From Thermus igniterrae ATCC 700962 (GTDB taxonomy: Bacteria; Deinococcota; Deinococci; Deinococcales; Thermaceae), in the NCBI RefSeq assembly GCF_000376265.1, contig NZ_AQWU01000064.1, positions 103 to 64,102 of the forward strand: 64,000 nucleotides of DNA, in the 5' to 3' direction. The position numbers and the translations under genes are program-made. Position 1 is the first letter of the stretch; each line of letters begins with the position of its first letter. Shown one piece after another: positions 34,027 to 44,838 of the stretch. The notes below the pieces were generated by a model, which saw only the letters and a list, made by a program, of their open reading frames with translations, made no database searches and was not told the origin of the DNA.

Positions 34027-34611
34027 GTGTTCACGGGACTCATTGAGGAAACCGGCGAGATCCTAAAGGTGGAGGAAGGCCCCTTCCTCAGGGTGCGGAT
34101 TGCCGCCCAAGAGGTTCTTTCCGACCTGAAGGTGGGGGACTCGGTGGCGGTGGACGGGGTCTGCCTCACCGCGGTGGCCGTGGACGGGGAGGGGTTCTGG
34201 GTGGAGCTGGCCCAGGAAACCCTGCGCCGCACCGCCCCCACCTGGCGGGTGGGGCACCGGCCCAACCTGGAACGGGCCCTCAGGGTGGGGGACCGCCTGG
34301 GGGGGCACTTCGTCACCGGACACGTGGACGGGGTGGCGGAGCTGGTGGCCATCCAGGAGGCCCCGGGGGCCAGGGACTACCACTTCCGGCCTCCCAGGGC
34401 GCTGGCCCGGTACATCGCGGAGAAGGGAAGCGTGGCCCTCAACGGGGTCTCCCTCACCGTGGCCCGACTTTCGGGGGAGGTCTTCTTCGTCACCCTCATC
34501 CCCCACACCCTCAAGGTGACCAACCTGGGAAACCTGCGGGTGGGGGACGGGGTGAACCTGGAGGTGGACCTCATCGCCCGCTACCTGGAAAGGCTCATGC
34601 GGGGGGAGTGA
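34027..34611 (+). CDS. ribE: Riboflavin synthase alpha chain
   Basis: Dismutates two 6,7-dimethyl-8-ribityllumazine into riboflavin and the pyrimidine precursor. The 194-aa protein begins [12 protein letters not shown] from GTG 34027 and has the two lumazine-binding barrels, each with a related motif: [16 protein letters not shown] and [30 protein letters not shown] marks the join. It follows the ribD stop without a gap and overlaps ribBA by one base (TGATG). Confidence 0.95.
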   Translation: MFTGLIEETGEILKVEEGPFLRVRIAAQEVLSDLKVGDSVAVDGVCLTAVAVDGEGFWVELAQETLRRTAPTWRVGHRPNLERALRVGDRLGGHFVTGHVDGVAELVAIQEAPGARDYHFRPPRALARYIAEKGSVALNGVSLTVARLSGEVFFVTLIPHTLKVTNLGNLRVGDGVNLEVDLIARYLERLMRGE

Positions 34612-35810
34612 TGCCAGAACTGGCCGACGTCAAGGAACTTTTGCAGGAGCTTCGCCAGGGCCGCCCGGTGATCCTGGTGGACGACGAGGACCGGGAGAAC
34701 GAGGGCGACCTCATCATGGCCGCGGAGCACGTCACCCCGGAGTGGGTGAACTTCATGCTCAAGGAGTGCCGGGGGCTCCTCTGCGTGGCCCTGCCCGAGG
34801 AGCGGGCTAGGGCCCTGGACCTGCCCCTCATGGTGGAGCGGAACCAGGACCCCCAGGGCACCCGCTTCACCGTGAGCGTGGACGCTAAGGGCACCACCAC
34901 CGGGATTTCCGCCTACGAGCGGGCGGCCACCATCCGACTTTTGGCCGACCCCGAGGCGGGGCCCCAGGACTTCCGCCGTCCCGGACACATCTTCCCCCTG
35001 GTGGCCCGGCCCGGGGGGGTGTTGCGCCGGGCGGGCCACACCGAGGCCACCGTGGACCTCCTGCGCCTGGCCGGCCTCACCCCGGTGGGAAGCCTCATTG
35101 AGATACTCAAGGAGGACGGCACCATGGCCCGCCTGCCCGACCTCCTGGAGTTTGCCGCAAGGCACGGGCTCAAGGTGGGCACCATCGCCGACCTCATCCG
35201 CTACCGCCTGGAGAAGGGGGACCGGTACGTGCGGCGGGAGGCGGAGGCCCTTCTGCCCACCCGCTTTGGGGAGTTCCGCATCCTGGCCTACCGGGACACC
35301 CTCACCGGGGAGGAGCACGCGGCCTTGGTCATGGGCACCTGGGCGCCGGAGGAGCCCGTTTTGGTGCGCATGCACTCCGAGTGCCTCACCGGGGACGCCC
35401 TCCATTCCCTGCGGTGCGACTGCGGGTTCCAGCGGGACCTGGCCCTGGAGCGCATCGCCCAGGAGGGGAAGGGGGTCTTGGTCTACCTGCGGCAGGAGGG
35501 GCGGGGGATTGGCCTGGCCAACAAGATCCGCGCCTACGCCCTGCAGGACCAGGGGCTGGACACGGTGGAGGCCAACCTGGCCCTGGGCTTTCCCGCCGAC
35601 CTCCGGGACTACGGGGTGGGGGCCCAGATCCTCTACGACCTGGGGGTGCGCAAGATGCGTCTCCTCACCAACAACCCCCGCAAGGTCAAGGCGCTTTCCG
35701 GCTTCGGCATAGAGATCGTGGAGCGCCTCCCCTTGCGGGCCGGGGACAACCCCTACAACGAGCGCTACCTCCAGGCCAAGAAGGAGAAGCTGGGCCACTG
35801 GATGGACTGA
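34611..35810 (+). CDS. ribBA: Bifunctional DHBP synthase / GTP cyclohydrolase II
   Basis: Makes both riboflavin precursors. The N-terminal half forms 3,4-dihydroxy-2-butanone 4-phosphate ([46 protein letters not shown]). The C-terminal half opens GTP, with zinc Cys residues in [19 protein letters not shown] and the [15 protein letters not shown] motif. ATG 34611 is chosen; GTG 34608 is also in frame. 399 aa. Lumazine synthase (ribH), often the last gene of this operon, is not found downstream. Confidence 0.94.
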   Translation: MPELADVKELLQELRQGRPVILVDDEDRENEGDLIMAAEHVTPEWVNFMLKECRGLLCVALPEERARALDLPLMVERNQDPQGTRFTVSVDAKGTTTGISAYERAATIRLLADPEAGPQDFRRPGHIFPLVARPGGVLRRAGHTEATVDLLRLAGLTPVGSLIEILKEDGTMARLPDLLEFAARHGLKVGTIADLIRYRLEKGDRYVRREAEALLPTRFGEFRILAYRDTLTGEEHAALVMGTWAPEEPVLVRMHSECLTGDALHSLRCDCGFQRDLALERIAQEGKGVLVYLRQEGRGIGLANKIRAYALQDQGLDTVEANLALGFPADLRDYGVGAQILYDLGVRKMRLLTNNPRKVKALSGFGIEIVERLPLRAGDNPYNERYLQAKKEKLGHWMD

Positions 35811-35832
35811 GGCCCTCCCGTAGCATGGGGGT

Positions 35833-37950
35833 ATGCCCAGGGTCCTCCGGGGGGCGGTCCTCTTCCTGCTCCTCCTGGCCTTTCTGGACCCCAGGTGGCC
35901 CCTCTCGGGCCGGGTGGTCTACCTCCTGGACTTTTCCCCTTCGGCCCGGGAGGGGGTCTTCGCCCTGGCGGAGCGCCTGCCCCGGGGGGCCCTTTACCTG
36001 GCCTTCGCCGAGCGGGTGGTGCCTCTTCCTTCCCCCACGGCCCGCCGCCTGGACCTGGGGAAAAAGACGGACCTAAAGGCAGCCTTCGCCGCGGCGGAAG
36101 CCCTCAGGCCAAGCCGGGTGGTCCTGGTCTCCGATGGGCTTTTTCCCCCCCTGGCGCCTCCTTTTCCCCTGGACGCCCTTTACGTGCCCCCCAAGCCCCA
36201 CGTGGAGGTCCACCTGGTGCCGCCCCCCTACCCCCTCTATGGGGAGACCGTGGGGGTAGGGGTGGTCCTCGAGGCCCCGGTGGCCACGGAGGCCCGGCTG
36301 CGCGTAGAAGGCCCCTCGGGGGTCCTGGAGCGCACCCTGCGGGTGGAGGGGCGGCGGAGCCTGGTCTATACCCTTTCCCTCACCGAGGCGGTAACGGTGC
36401 GGGCGGTGGCCGAGGGGTCCTGGGGGAGGAGCGAGGCGGAGGCCCAGGTGGCCCCCGCGGACCGGGGGAAGGCCCTGGTCCTTGGGGACCCGGCCCTGGC
36501 CCGCTACCTGGAGGCCCAGGGCTTCCAGGTCTCGGAAGGGCCCTTTCGCCTTCCCCTGGAGGCTGACCTGGTGGCGGTGGGCCTGGGGGTTTTGGACCTG
36601 CCGGAAGGGGCCCCGGAGGCCCTGCGAGACTTCCTGCGCCAGGGAGGTGGCCTCCTCTTCACCGCTACCCCCAAAGGCCTCTTCTTCGGGGGCTGGGACC
36701 GGGCTCTGCCCGAGGAGCTCCCCCTGAAGCCCTTGGGCCGCAAGGGGGCGGCTTTGGTCCTGGTGCTGGACGTCTCGGGGAGCATGGAGGGGGAGAAGCT
36801 CTCCATGGCCCTGGCGGGGGCCCTGGAGCTGGTGCGCTCCGCCGCCCCCGAGGACTATCTGGGGGTGGTCCTTTTCTCCTCCAGCCCCCGGCTCCTCTTT
36901 CCCCCCAGGCCCATGACCGCCCAGGCCAAGAAGGAGGCGGAAAGCCTCCTCCTTTCCGTGCGGGCGGGGGGCGGGACGGTGCTTGGGGGAGCTTTTCGGG
37001 AGGCGGTGCGGCTTCTGGAGGGGGTGCCGGTGGAGCGGAAGGGGGTCTTGGTCCTCACGGACGGCCTCATCTCCGACCCCAAGGAACCCATCCTGGCCCT
37101 GGCCGGGGCCTCGGGCCTCGAGGTGAGCGCCATGGCCCTGGGGCCGGACGCCGACCGGGCCTTCCTGGAGGAGCTGGCCCGCCGGGGCGGGGGGCGGTTC
37201 TACCAGGCGGCCACCCCCCGGGAGTTGCCCCGCCTCTTCTTGCGGGAGGGGCAGGAGGTCTTCCAGGGGGAGAGGTTGGAGGGTCGTTTTCCCCTCGAGG
37301 CCACCCCCCACCCCCTGACGGAGGGCTTTGCTTTCCCGCCCGTGAGCGTCCTCCTTCCCGCCCGGGCCGAGCCCTGGGCGGAGGTCCTCCTCAGGAGCGG
37401 GAAAAGGGCGGTGCTGGCGGTGGGGGAGCGGGGGGAGGGGCGGGTGGCCGCCCTGGCCACCGACCTCAGCCGTTCCTGGCGGGACTGGGAGGGAGCGGCA
37501 CCCCTTTTGGGTGGGCTCGCCCGGTACCTCATGGGGGCCAGGCGGGGCCTGGCCCTCCAGGCCTACCCCGAGGGGGAGGGGGTGCGGGTGGTGGCCCTGG
37601 GGCTTCTGGAGCGCCCCCTCCTCCTGGTGGGGGGGCAGGAGGTGGCCCTGGTGCCCACGGGGCCCCTGCGCCACGAGGCCTGGGTGGCGGGGGAGGGGGT
37701 GCTCCTGGACGGCAAGCGCCGCCTCCCCTTGCGCCTCCCCTTGCCGGGGGAGTGGAGCCCCCGGGATGGGCGGGAGGTTCTCCGGGCCATGGCCGAGGCC
37801 AGCGGGGGGCGGCTTCTGGCCCCGGAGGACCTCCCCGTGCGGGCCTCTGCCGCCTTGCCCCTGCGGCCCTACCTCCTGGGGCTGGCCCTTGGGCTCTTCC
37901 TCCTGGAACGCCTCCTCGAGGCCAGGGTAAGCCGGGCCACCTTGGGGTAG
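35833..37950 (+). CDS. VWA-domain membrane protein (BatA-like)
   Basis: 705-aa membrane protein. It starts with a hydrophobic helix (VLRGAVLFLLLLAFLD), has an Ig-like region (about residues 120-210), then a von Willebrand A domain with the metal site LVLDVSGSMEGEKLSMAL and later VLVLTDGLISDPKEP. After this comes a region like the glutamine-amidotransferase-type domain of exported VWA proteins (GEGRVAALATDLSRSWRDW), and a final membrane helix (LRPYLLGLALGLFLLERLLE). Related proteins act with MoxR ATPases, but none is next to this gene. It follows the rib operon with a 22-base gap and may be read through from it. Confidence 0.75.
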   Translation: MPRVLRGAVLFLLLLAFLDPRWPLSGRVVYLLDFSPSAREGVFALAERLPRGALYLAFAERVVPLPSPTARRLDLGKKTDLKAAFAAAEALRPSRVVLVSDGLFPPLAPPFPLDALYVPPKPHVEVHLVPPPYPLYGETVGVGVVLEAPVATEARLRVEGPSGVLERTLRVEGRRSLVYTLSLTEAVTVRAVAEGSWGRSEAEAQVAPADRGKALVLGDPALARYLEAQGFQVSEGPFRLPLEADLVAVGLGVLDLPEGAPEALRDFLRQGGGLLFTATPKGLFFGGWDRALPEELPLKPLGRKGAALVLVLDVSGSMEGEKLSMALAGALELVRSAAPEDYLGVVLFSSSPRLLFPPRPMTAQAKKEAESLLLSVRAGGGTVLGGAFREAVRLLEGVPVERKGVLVLTDGLISDPKEPILALAGASGLEVSAMALGPDADRAFLEELARRGGGRFYQAATPRELPRLFLREGQEVFQGERLEGRFPLEATPHPLTEGFAFPPVSVLLPARAEPWAEVLLRSGKRAVLAVGERGEGRVAALATDLSRSWRDWEGAAPLLGGLARYLMGARRGLALQAYPEGEGVRVVALGLLERPLLLVGGQEVALVPTGPLRHEAWVAGEGVLLDGKRRLPLRLPLPGEWSPRDGREVLRAMAEASGGRLLAPEDLPVRASAALPLRPYLLGLALGLFLLERLLEARVSRATLG

Positions 37951-37988
37951 GGCCATCCCTGCTAGCTTGGGCCCTGAGGGGGAAAAGT

Positions 37989-38903
37989 ATGGAACGCCGG
38001 GTGTTTCTTAAAGGCGCGGGCTTGTTCTTGATGGCCGGCCTGGCCTCCGGCCAGGCCCCGGGCCGTAGCCCCCGCGGGGTCAATGGGGGCGGGTTCTACC
38101 GCTTCCAGGTGGGGGGGATTACCGCCTTTGTCCTCTCCGACGGGCAGTCGGCCCCCGGGCCCCTTTTGCCCAACTGGGGGGCCAACCCTGAGCTCCAGGA
38201 GGCCTTCCGCCGCACCCTGGAGGCGCACTTTCTCAACCCCGAGGCCACCCGCAACAACTTCAATCCCCTCCTTCTGGACACTGGCCCAGCCCGCCTCCTG
38301 GTGGACACGGGGCGGGGGGTGGCCTCAGGGGGAAGGCTTCTGGAGCACCTGGCCCTGGCGGGGTATGCCCCGGAGGAGATCACCCACGTCTTCCTCACCC
38401 ACGGCCACCCCGACCACATCGGCGGCCTGGTGGACGGGGAGGGAAGGCCGGTCTTCCCCCGGGCGGAGCTCCTCATGGGGGAGGTGGACCTGGACTACTG
38501 GCTGAAAAACCCCTCGGCCGCCGTGACCCGGGCCCTGGTGCCCTTTAGGGAAAGGATTCGCCCCGTCAGGGACGGGGAGGAGGTGCTCCCCGGGGTCAGG
38601 GCGGTGGCCTCCTACGGCCACACCCCGGGGCACATGAGCCTCGAGGTCCTCTCCCAGGGCCGGCGGCTTTTCGTGTTCGGGGATGCTGCCGGCCACTACC
38701 TCCTCTCCCTGCGCTTTCCCCAGGCCTACCTGGGCTTTGACATGGACCGGGAGCAGGTGGTGCGCACCCGAGCGCGTCTTTTTGCGAAGGTGGCGGAGGA
38801 GCGGAGCCTCATCACCGCCTATCACTTCCCCTGGCCGAGCCTGGGCTACATTCGCCGGGCGGGGGAGGGGTACGAGTTCCTCCCCGCCTTCTTTGAGTTT
38901 TAG
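37989..38903 (+). CDS. Tat-exported metallo-beta-lactamase-fold hydrolase
   Basis: 304-aa MBL-fold protein. The N-terminus ERRVFLKGAGLFLMAGLASG is a twin-arginine (RRxFLK) signal, so it is exported folded with its metals. Metal ligands are in FLTHGHPDHIGGLV and YGHTPGHMSLEV; FVFGDAAGHY gives the bridging Asp and ITAYHFPWPSLGY the last His. ATG 37989 has GAGGGGG before it, while a longer in-frame start at 37752 would run inside the VWA gene. The substrate is unknown; relatives include lactonases and phosphonate or sulfate ester hydrolases. Confidence 0.85.
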   Translation: MERRVFLKGAGLFLMAGLASGQAPGRSPRGVNGGGFYRFQVGGITAFVLSDGQSAPGPLLPNWGANPELQEAFRRTLEAHFLNPEATRNNFNPLLLDTGPARLLVDTGRGVASGGRLLEHLALAGYAPEEITHVFLTHGHPDHIGGLVDGEGRPVFPRAELLMGEVDLDYWLKNPSAAVTRALVPFRERIRPVRDGEEVLPGVRAVASYGHTPGHMSLEVLSQGRRLFVFGDAAGHYLLSLRFPQAYLGFDMDREQVVRTRARLFAKVAEERSLITAYHFPWPSLGYIRRAGEGYEFLPAFFEF

Positions 38904-38956
38904 GGCGTGTGCAAAAATCACAAGGGGAGGGTGGCGGGTGATCTTAGCATGGAGCC

Positions 38957-39301
38957 ATGCTCCGCTGGGATGACGAGCTGGACCGGAGGATCCAGCAGGA
39001 AAGGGCCTGGCGCGAGGAGATAACGCGTCCCCTGAGGGAGCAGGTGGACCGGCTGGCCCTGGAGAACGCCCGGCTAGGCTACTACCTGCAGACCGCCCAA
39101 GAGCGGCTCAAGGCCCTTCAGGCCGAGCGCGATGCCCTGGCCGCGGGCGCCCTTTTCCCCCAGAAGGACCTGGAGGAGGTGCGGAAGGTGCTGGAGGAGG
39201 CCTGGCTGGAACTGGCCCTCATGGCTTCCCCGGTGGCGGAGGGCCTAGCCCGCCTCATCCAGCGCCTGGAGCGCTTCTGGGCTGACCGAAGCCCTCCGTG
39301 A
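38957..39301 (+). CDS. Small coiled-coil protein, unknown
   Basis: 114 aa, almost entirely charged helix: EITRPLREQVDRLALENARL followed by TAQERLKALQAERDALAAG has clear heptads. The C-terminal third is a second helix pair. No signal or membrane segment is present. No family is recognised, though the shape recalls small cytoplasmic adaptor or cell-division coiled coils. Its 3' end overlaps the convergent thioesterase gene by 47 bases. Confidence 0.6.
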   Translation: MLRWDDELDRRIQQERAWREEITRPLREQVDRLALENARLGYYLQTAQERLKALQAERDALAAGALFPQKDLEEVRKVLEEAWLELALMASPVAEGLARLIQRLERFWADRSPP

Positions 39302-39743
39302 TCTGCACCAGCACGGCTTCCCCCCGCACCGTGAGCGCCCCTTCCGCGTAGAGCTCCGTCTCCACCACCACCTTTTTGCCCTTTACCTCCCGGGCCCGGC
39401 CCACCAGGTAGAGCTCAGGCCCCAGGGGGGTGGGCCTCAGGTAGTCCACCTTGAGGCTGGCGGTAACGAAGCGCAAGGGGTTTTCCTCCAGGTTTACCCC
39501 CTCGGCCGCCGCCTTGGCAGCGGCGGCCGAGGCGGTGGAGTGGCAGTCCACCAAGGAGGCCAGAAGCCCCCCGTAGACGAAGCCGGGGATGGCGGTGTGG
39601 TGGGGGCTTGGGGTGAAGCGGGTCTCGGCCAGCTGGCGCTCGGGGTTCCAGTAGGTCTTGAGGTGCAGGCCGTGGGCGTTCAGGTAGCCGCAGCCGTAGC
39701 AGTGGGCCCACTCCGGGGGGTAGTGGAGCTGGATGGCCTTCAT
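39255..39743 (-). CDS. PaaI-like hotdog thioesterase
   Basis: 162-aa hotdog protein that probably hydrolyses acyl-CoA. The helix-start motif is PGFVYGGLLASLVDCHSTAS, with Asp in the catalytic position. An N-terminal pair of Cys (HCYGCGYLNAHGL) is common in this subgroup. ATG 39743 is chosen because the in-frame extension to 39833 reads as low-quality protein over the mutase gene. It starts 4 bases after the mutase small subunit stop, so it is translated with the mutase. Confidence 0.82.
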   Translation of the reverse strand: MKAIQLHYPPEWAHCYGCGYLNAHGLHLKTYWNPERQLAETRFTPSPHHTAIPGFVYGGLLASLVDCHSTASAAAAKAAAEGVNLEENPLRFVTASLKVDYLRPTPLGPELYLVGRAREVKGKKVVVETELYAEGALTVRGEAVLVQITEGFGQPRSAPGAG

Positions 39744-39747
39744 GGCT

Positions 39748-40176
39748 TCAGGCCAGCCCCTGGGCGCGCCAGCGCTCCGGCACCGCCCGCCGCAGGAAGT
39801 CCACGATCTCCTGGGTGCTGGTGCCTGGTCCAAAGACCGCTGCCACCCCCAGTTCTTTGAGCCGGGGCACGTCCTCGTCGGGGATGATGCCCCCGCCGAA
39901 GAGGAGGATGTCCTCCGCCCCTTGGGCCTCGAGGAGCCGCTTCACCTCGCGGAAGTAGTGCATGTGGGCCCCGGAGAGGATGGAAAGCCCGATGGCGTCC
40001 ACATCCTCCTGGATGGCCGCGGACACGATCATCTCGGGGGTCTGGCGTAGCCCGGTGTAAATCACCTCCATCCCCGCATCCCGCAGGGCCCGGGCCACCA
40101 CCTTGGCCCCCCGGTCGTGCCCGTCCAGGCCCGGCTTGGCGATCAGCACCCGTATGCGCCTGTCCATGTGGGGCAT
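39748..40176 (-). CDS. B12-binding small subunit of acyl-CoA mutase
   Basis: 142-aa cobalamin-binding subunit. The base-off motif [19 protein letters not shown] supplies the His that replaces dimethylbenzimidazole, followed by [12 protein letters not shown] and [11 protein letters not shown], which line the nucleotide tail. It pairs with the large subunit encoded 9 bases upstream. MPHMDRR offers two starts (40176 or 40167). Separate subunits like these are found in archaeal-type mutases and in isobutyryl-CoA mutase (IcmB). Confidence 0.9.
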   Translation of the reverse strand: MPHMDRRIRVLIAKPGLDGHDRGAKVVARALRDAGMEVIYTGLRQTPEMIVSAAIQEDVDAIGLSILSGAHMHYFREVKRLLEAQGAEDILLFGGGIIPDEDVPRLKELGVAAVFGPGTSTQEIVDFLRRAVPERWRAQGLA

Positions 40177-40185
40177 TCTACCCTC

Positions 40186-41841
40186 CTACACGTAAGCGGG
40201 CTCCTGGTAGGTGCCGTAGACCTCCCGCAGCACGTCCATCATCTCCCCCAGGGTGCAGTAGGCCAGGGCGCACTCCACGAAGTGGGGCATGGTGTTCTGC
40301 CCCTCCACCGCCGCTTGGCGAAGGCCGGCCAGGGCCTCCTCCACCCGCTTGGGGTCCCGCTCCCGCCGCACCCGGGCCAGGCGCTCCGCCTGGACCCGCT
40401 CCACCTCGGGGTCCACCAGCTGGATGGGCACCTTGAGGGGGATCTCGTCGGTGAAGGCGTTCACCCCCACGATGATGCGCTCCTTGCGTTCCACCTCCTG
40501 CTGGTAGCGGTAGCTGGCCTCGGCCAGCTCCCGCAGGAAGTACCCCTCCTCAATGGCCCGCACCACCCCGCCCATGCGGCGGATCTCCTCAATGATGGCC
40601 ATGGCCTGGCGTTCCATCTCGTCGGTGAGCCACTCCACGTAGTAACTGCCCGCCAGGGGGTCAATGGTGTGGGTGACGCCGGTCTCGTAGGCGATGATCT
40701 GCTGGGTGCGCAGGGCGATGGTGGCCGACTCCTCCGTGGGCAGGGCCAGGGCCTCGTCGTAGGCATCGGTGTGCAGGCTGTTGGTGCCTCCCAGGACGGC
40801 GGCCAGGGCCTGGATGGCCACCCGGGCGATGTTGTTGAGGGGTTGCTGGGCGGTGAGGGAGACCCCGGCGGTCTGGGCGTGGGTGCGGAGCATCCAGCTC
40901 TGGGGGTTCTTGGCCCCGTAGCGGTGGCGCATCTCCTTGGCCCAGATGCGCCGGGCCGCGCGGAACTTGGCGATTTCCTCAAAGAAGTCGTTGTGCACGT
41001 CAAAGAAGAAGCTGATGCGGGGGGCGAACTCGTCTATGTCCAGGCCCCGCTTGAGGGCGGCCTCCACGTACTCAAACCCGTCCGCCAGGGTCCAGGCCAG
41101 CTCCTGCACCGCGGTGGAGCCCGCCTCGCGGATGTGGTAGCCGGAGACGGAGATGAAGTTCCACTTGGGCACGTTCCTGGGCCCCCACTCAAAGGTGTCG
41201 ATGACCAGCTTCACGCTGGGCTCAGGGGGGAAGATGAACTCCTTCTGGGCGATGAACTCCTTGAGGATGTCGTTCTGGATGGTTCCACCCAGCTTCTTCC
41301 AGTCGTAGCCCCGCTTCTTGGCTACCGCCAGGTACATGGCCCAGATGGCGTTGGCCGGGCTGTTGATGGTCATGGAGGTGGTGACCTCTTCCAGGTTGAT
41401 GCCGTCGAAGAGGACCTCCATGTCCGCCAGGCTGCTTACGGCCACCCCGCACTTTCCCACTTCTCCCTTGGAAAGGGGGTGGTCGGAGTCGTAGCCCATG
41501 AGGGTGGGGAGGTCAAAGGCCACGGAGAGCCCGGTCTGACCCGCTTTGAGGAGCTTCTTGAAGCGCTCGTTGGTCTGCTCGGCGGTGCCGAAGCCAGCGA
41601 ACATGCGCATGGTCCAGAGCTTGGACCGGTACATGGAGCCGTAAACCCCCCGGGTGTAGGGGTACTCCCCGGGGTAGCCCCGCTTCTCCTCGTACTCCGG
41701 GTCCAGGACCCCGATATCCTCCGGGGTATAGAGGGGTTCGGGGGCGATGTCCGAAAGGGTACGGTGGGCAATGGGCCTTTCGGGCATCTTCTCCAGGCTC
41801 TTCTGGTAGGTCTCCCTGAGCCAGTCGTGCTTCTTGCGCAT
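40186..41841 (-). CDS. Acyl-CoA mutase large subunit, isobutyryl-CoA mutase-like
   Basis: 551-aa TIM-barrel subunit of a B12 radical mutase, normally labelled methylmalonyl-CoA mutase. Conserved stretches include [39 protein letters not shown] and [11 protein letters not shown]. The two residues that decide substrate differ from methylmalonyl mutases: Phe81 (in TMRMFAGF) stands where they have Tyr89, and Gln199 (in [13 protein letters not shown]) where they have Arg207 (P. shermanii numbering). Phe and Gln are what isobutyryl-CoA mutase has at these sites. This is my alignment by eye, anchored on identical flanking residues. A butyryl/isobutyryl-CoA or similar uncharged substrate is thus more likely. 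GGGAGGG precedes ATG 41841. Confidence 0.85.
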   Translation of the reverse strand: MRKKHDWLRETYQKSLEKMPERPIAHRTLSDIAPEPLYTPEDIGVLDPEYEEKRGYPGEYPYTRGVYGSMYRSKLWTMRMFAGFGTAEQTNERFKKLLKAGQTGLSVAFDLPTLMGYDSDHPLSKGEVGKCGVAVSSLADMEVLFDGINLEEVTTSMTINSPANAIWAMYLAVAKKRGYDWKKLGGTIQNDILKEFIAQKEFIFPPEPSVKLVIDTFEWGPRNVPKWNFISVSGYHIREAGSTAVQELAWTLADGFEYVEAALKRGLDIDEFAPRISFFFDVHNDFFEEIAKFRAARRIWAKEMRHRYGAKNPQSWMLRTHAQTAGVSLTAQQPLNNIARVAIQALAAVLGGTNSLHTDAYDEALALPTEESATIALRTQQIIAYETGVTHTIDPLAGSYYVEWLTDEMERQAMAIIEEIRRMGGVVRAIEEGYFLRELAEASYRYQQEVERKERIIVGVNAFTDEIPLKVPIQLVDPEVERVQAERLARVRRERDPKRVEEALAGLRQAAVEGQNTMPHFVECALAYCTLGEMMDVLREVYGTYQEPAYV

Positions 41842-41860
41842 GGGCCCTCCCTTTGGCTAC

Positions 41861-41889
41861 AGTTTACGCTTTTATGCGCTTTGGGAAAA
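41861..41889 (-). promoter_or_regulatory. Possible promoter of the mutase operon
   Basis: On the minus strand TAAACT (41866-41861) is a -10 shared in form with the rimP and dehydrogenase promoters. TTTTCC (41889-41884) at 17-base spacing is a weak -35. The leader to ATG 41841 is about 13 bases. Confidence 0.35.
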
Positions 41890-41898
41890 GAGCGTCAT

Positions 41899-41921
41899 GC
41901 ACCCCCGCCAGGCGGGGGTGC
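41899..41921. terminator. Terminator hairpin after the CDF transporter gene
   Basis: GCACCCCCG (41899-41907) and CGGGGGTGC (41913-41921) form a 9-pair stem with a 5-base loop, 15 bases after the minus-strand stop at 41936. It separates lysS-CDF from the mutase promoter. Confidence 0.65.
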
Positions 41922-41935
41922 AGGCACAGGGGGGG

Positions 41936-42811
41936 CTAGGCCCCCAGCTCCTTGCGTTCCCTCTCGGGTTCCACGTGGATGGTGACCACCAGGCCGGGGA
42001 ACTCCTTTTCCAGGGCCCGCTCCAGCTCGTCGCAAAGCTGGTGAGCCTCCTCCACCGTGGTCCTTCCCGGCACCACCAGGTGGAACTCCAAGAAGGCCCG
42101 GGGGCCGGCCCGGCGGGTCTTGAGGTCGTGGACCTCCAGGGCCCTTCCCGCAAGGCGGCTGGTGATGACCGCCTGGATGCGGGCCACCTCCTCAGGGGAA
42201 AGCCCTTCATCCATGAGCCCCCCCACGGAGTGGCGTACCAGGCGGAAGCCCATGAGGAGGATGTTGCCCGCCACCAGGAGGGCCAAAAGGGGGTCCAGCA
42301 CCCAAAGTCCTGTGAGCCAGGCGAGGCCTATCCCCAGGAGGACCCCCATGGAGGTGAGTACGTCGGAGAGCACGTGGTAGCCGTCGGCGGTGAGGGCGGG
42401 GGAGCGCAGGCGCCGTCCCTGCCGGATCAGGTGGTAGGCCAGGAGGCCATTCAGGCCGGAGGCCAGAAGGCTCACGGAAAGCCCGGGGCCCAGGCCTTCC
42501 AGGGGGGTGGGCTGGAGGAGGCGGGGAAGGGCCTCTTTGGCGATGAGGAGGGCCGCCAGCACCACCAAGACCCCCTCCAGCACCGCGGAGAAGTACTCCG
42601 CCTTGGTGTGGCCGAAGGGGTGGGTGGCGTCGGGGGGGCGCTGGGCGAAGCGGATGGCGAAGAGGGCCATGAGGGCCGCGGCCACGTTCACCGTGGACTC
42701 CAGGGCATCGGAAAGCAGGGCCACCGAGCCCGTGAGGAGGTAGGCCAGGACCTTAAGCCCCAGGACCAGGAGGGCCACCAGGAAGCTGAGCCGGGCTGCT
42801 TGTTCTGCCAC
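41936..42811 (-). CDS. Cation diffusion facilitator (CDF) metal transporter
   Basis: 291-aa CDF-family exporter of divalent metals by proton antiport. It has six membrane segments (first at LSFLVALLVLGLKVLAYLLT). The metal sites are LLSDALESTVNVAA (segment 2, D-x3-E variant) and ADGYHVLSDVLTSMGVLLG (segment 5, HxxxD). The cytoplasmic C-terminal domain ends VTIHVEPERE. Segment 2 has Asp-Glu where zinc-type CDFs have His/Asp, which leans toward Fe or Mn rather than Zn, but this is inference. Its ATG directly abuts the lysS stop. Confidence 0.85.
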   Translation of the reverse strand: MAEQAARLSFLVALLVLGLKVLAYLLTGSVALLSDALESTVNVAAALMALFAIRFAQRPPDATHPFGHTKAEYFSAVLEGVLVVLAALLIAKEALPRLLQPTPLEGLGPGLSVSLLASGLNGLLAYHLIRQGRRLRSPALTADGYHVLSDVLTSMGVLLGIGLAWLTGLWVLDPLLALLVAGNILLMGFRLVRHSVGGLMDEGLSPEEVARIQAVITSRLAGRALEVHDLKTRRAGPRAFLEFHLVVPGRTTVEEAHQLCDELERALEKEFPGLVVTIHVEPERERKELGA

Positions 42812-44775
<1,964 letters not shown>

Positions 44776-44794
44776 AGCTCACCTCGTAAGTCAT

Positions 44795-44832
44795 GGAGGC
44801 CGGCCAAAGCCGACCTCCTTGGCCCAAGGGCC
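44795..44832 (-). other. Two stacked hairpins in the gfh1 leader
   Basis: A 10-pair stem with one G-U (44795-44804 with 44809-44818, 4-base loop) is followed on the promoter side by GGCCC-AA-GGGCC (44821-44832). Both fall in the 65-base leader between the gfh1 promoter and its ribosome site GAGGTGAG. They could end the upstream operon or tune gfh1. Confidence 0.45.
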
Positions 44833-44838
44833 CCCTTC

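Noticed and set aside
37752-37988. Longer start for the MBL hydrolase
   Set aside because: Inside the VWA gene in another frame, and it would bury the Tat signal.
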